A DNA stretch of 64,000 nt from Megalobrama amblycephala (Eukaryota; Chordata; Actinopteri; Cypriniformes; Xenocyprididae): positions 6,636,942 to 6,700,941 of the forward strand of contig NC_063063.1 of NCBI RefSeq assembly GCF_018812025.1, in the 5' to 3' direction. The position numbers were made by a program, and so were the translations under genes. This document shows positions 63,806-64,000 of this stretch, piece by piece. Within the stretch, counting starts at the first letter, position 1; every line of letters starts with the position of its first letter. The notes under the pieces were generated by a model, which was not told the origin of the DNA, searched no databases, and saw nothing but the letters and a program-made list of their open reading frames with translations.

Positions 63806-63953
63806 TAATATCTGTCACAGCTTGGATTTGATTACATATAGACGCATCAAAAACTATTTATAGTATAGTACAGTATTAACGTAAATATAATCAATAATAG
63901 AAGCAATAGGCTTCAGAAGTGTTGCATTTATGACTGTTTAAATGTTTACTTAA

Positions 63954-64000
63954 AGGCACAATATGTAATTTTTCACCACTAGAGGTCGCCTATTAAAAAC
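63954..64000. mobile_element. Start of a TTAA-flanked element, cut by window end
   Basis: After TTAA at 63950 the sequence AGGCACAATATGTAATTTTT and CACTAGAGGTCGCCTATT matches the left end of the element at 39357. Confidence 0.8.

Overview
The window is nuclear DNA of a vertebrate, most probably a cyprinid (carp or minnow family) teleost. It has split genes with GT-AG introns, very many small DNA transposons and palindromic MITEs of the kinds common in cyprinids, several Tc1 copies, a DIRS1-like gag remnant and long AT, CT and CTAT/CTGT arrays. There is no bacterial, viral or plasmid gene set, and most long reading frames are accidental or belong to transposons. Species cannot be named from the sequence alone.

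Two host genes are recognised and they are tail to tail. PHYHIPL (plus strand) has its last four coding exons at 18825-19022, 19167-19341, 22023-22140 and 24888-25425. Its first coding exon was not found. FAM13C (minus strand) has nine consecutive coding exons from 35971 down to the stop at 27282, every junction keeping frame. A likely first exon lies at 41129-41297, whose splice phase requires at least one more exon that I could not find. The same two genes are neighbours on human chromosome 10q21, so this is conserved synteny. The stop codons are only 1.86 kb apart, so the two 3' UTRs share a short interval. PHYHIPL carries a one-base insertion near 18957 that breaks the frame: either an assembly error or a recent lesion.

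An unassigned but convincing open exon lies on the minus strand at 51213-51541, with two weaker candidates at 48068-48172 and 47821-47867. Their phases are compatible with splicing into FAM13C at 35971, so they may be alternative 5' exons of that gene or belong to another gene.

Layout: 1-2187 no gene; 2188-5269 two Tc1 elements in opposite orientation, one interrupted by a hAT-type MITE and the other chimeric; 8222-9230 a giant tetranucleotide array; 10.7-16.4 kb MITEs, a SINE, self-complementary arrays and AT tracts; 18.1-25.4 kb PHYHIPL with a Tc1-in-MITE insertion and a 575-bp foldback element in its introns; 27.3-41.3 kb FAM13C, with a hAT element containing a Tc1 copy in one intron and a GTTGCTA-rich array in the 5' intron; 44.1-47.2 kb a Tc1 fragment abutting a DIRS1-like remnant; 49-64 kb Tc1 fragment, TTAA-flanked, Harbinger-like and hAT elements, with a new element starting as the window ends.

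I found no convincing new biological system. The most useful observations are the PHYHIPL frameshift, the unassigned exon set upstream of FAM13C, the chimeric Tc1 element, the perfect-TIR foldback element and several nested insertions that preserve target duplications.
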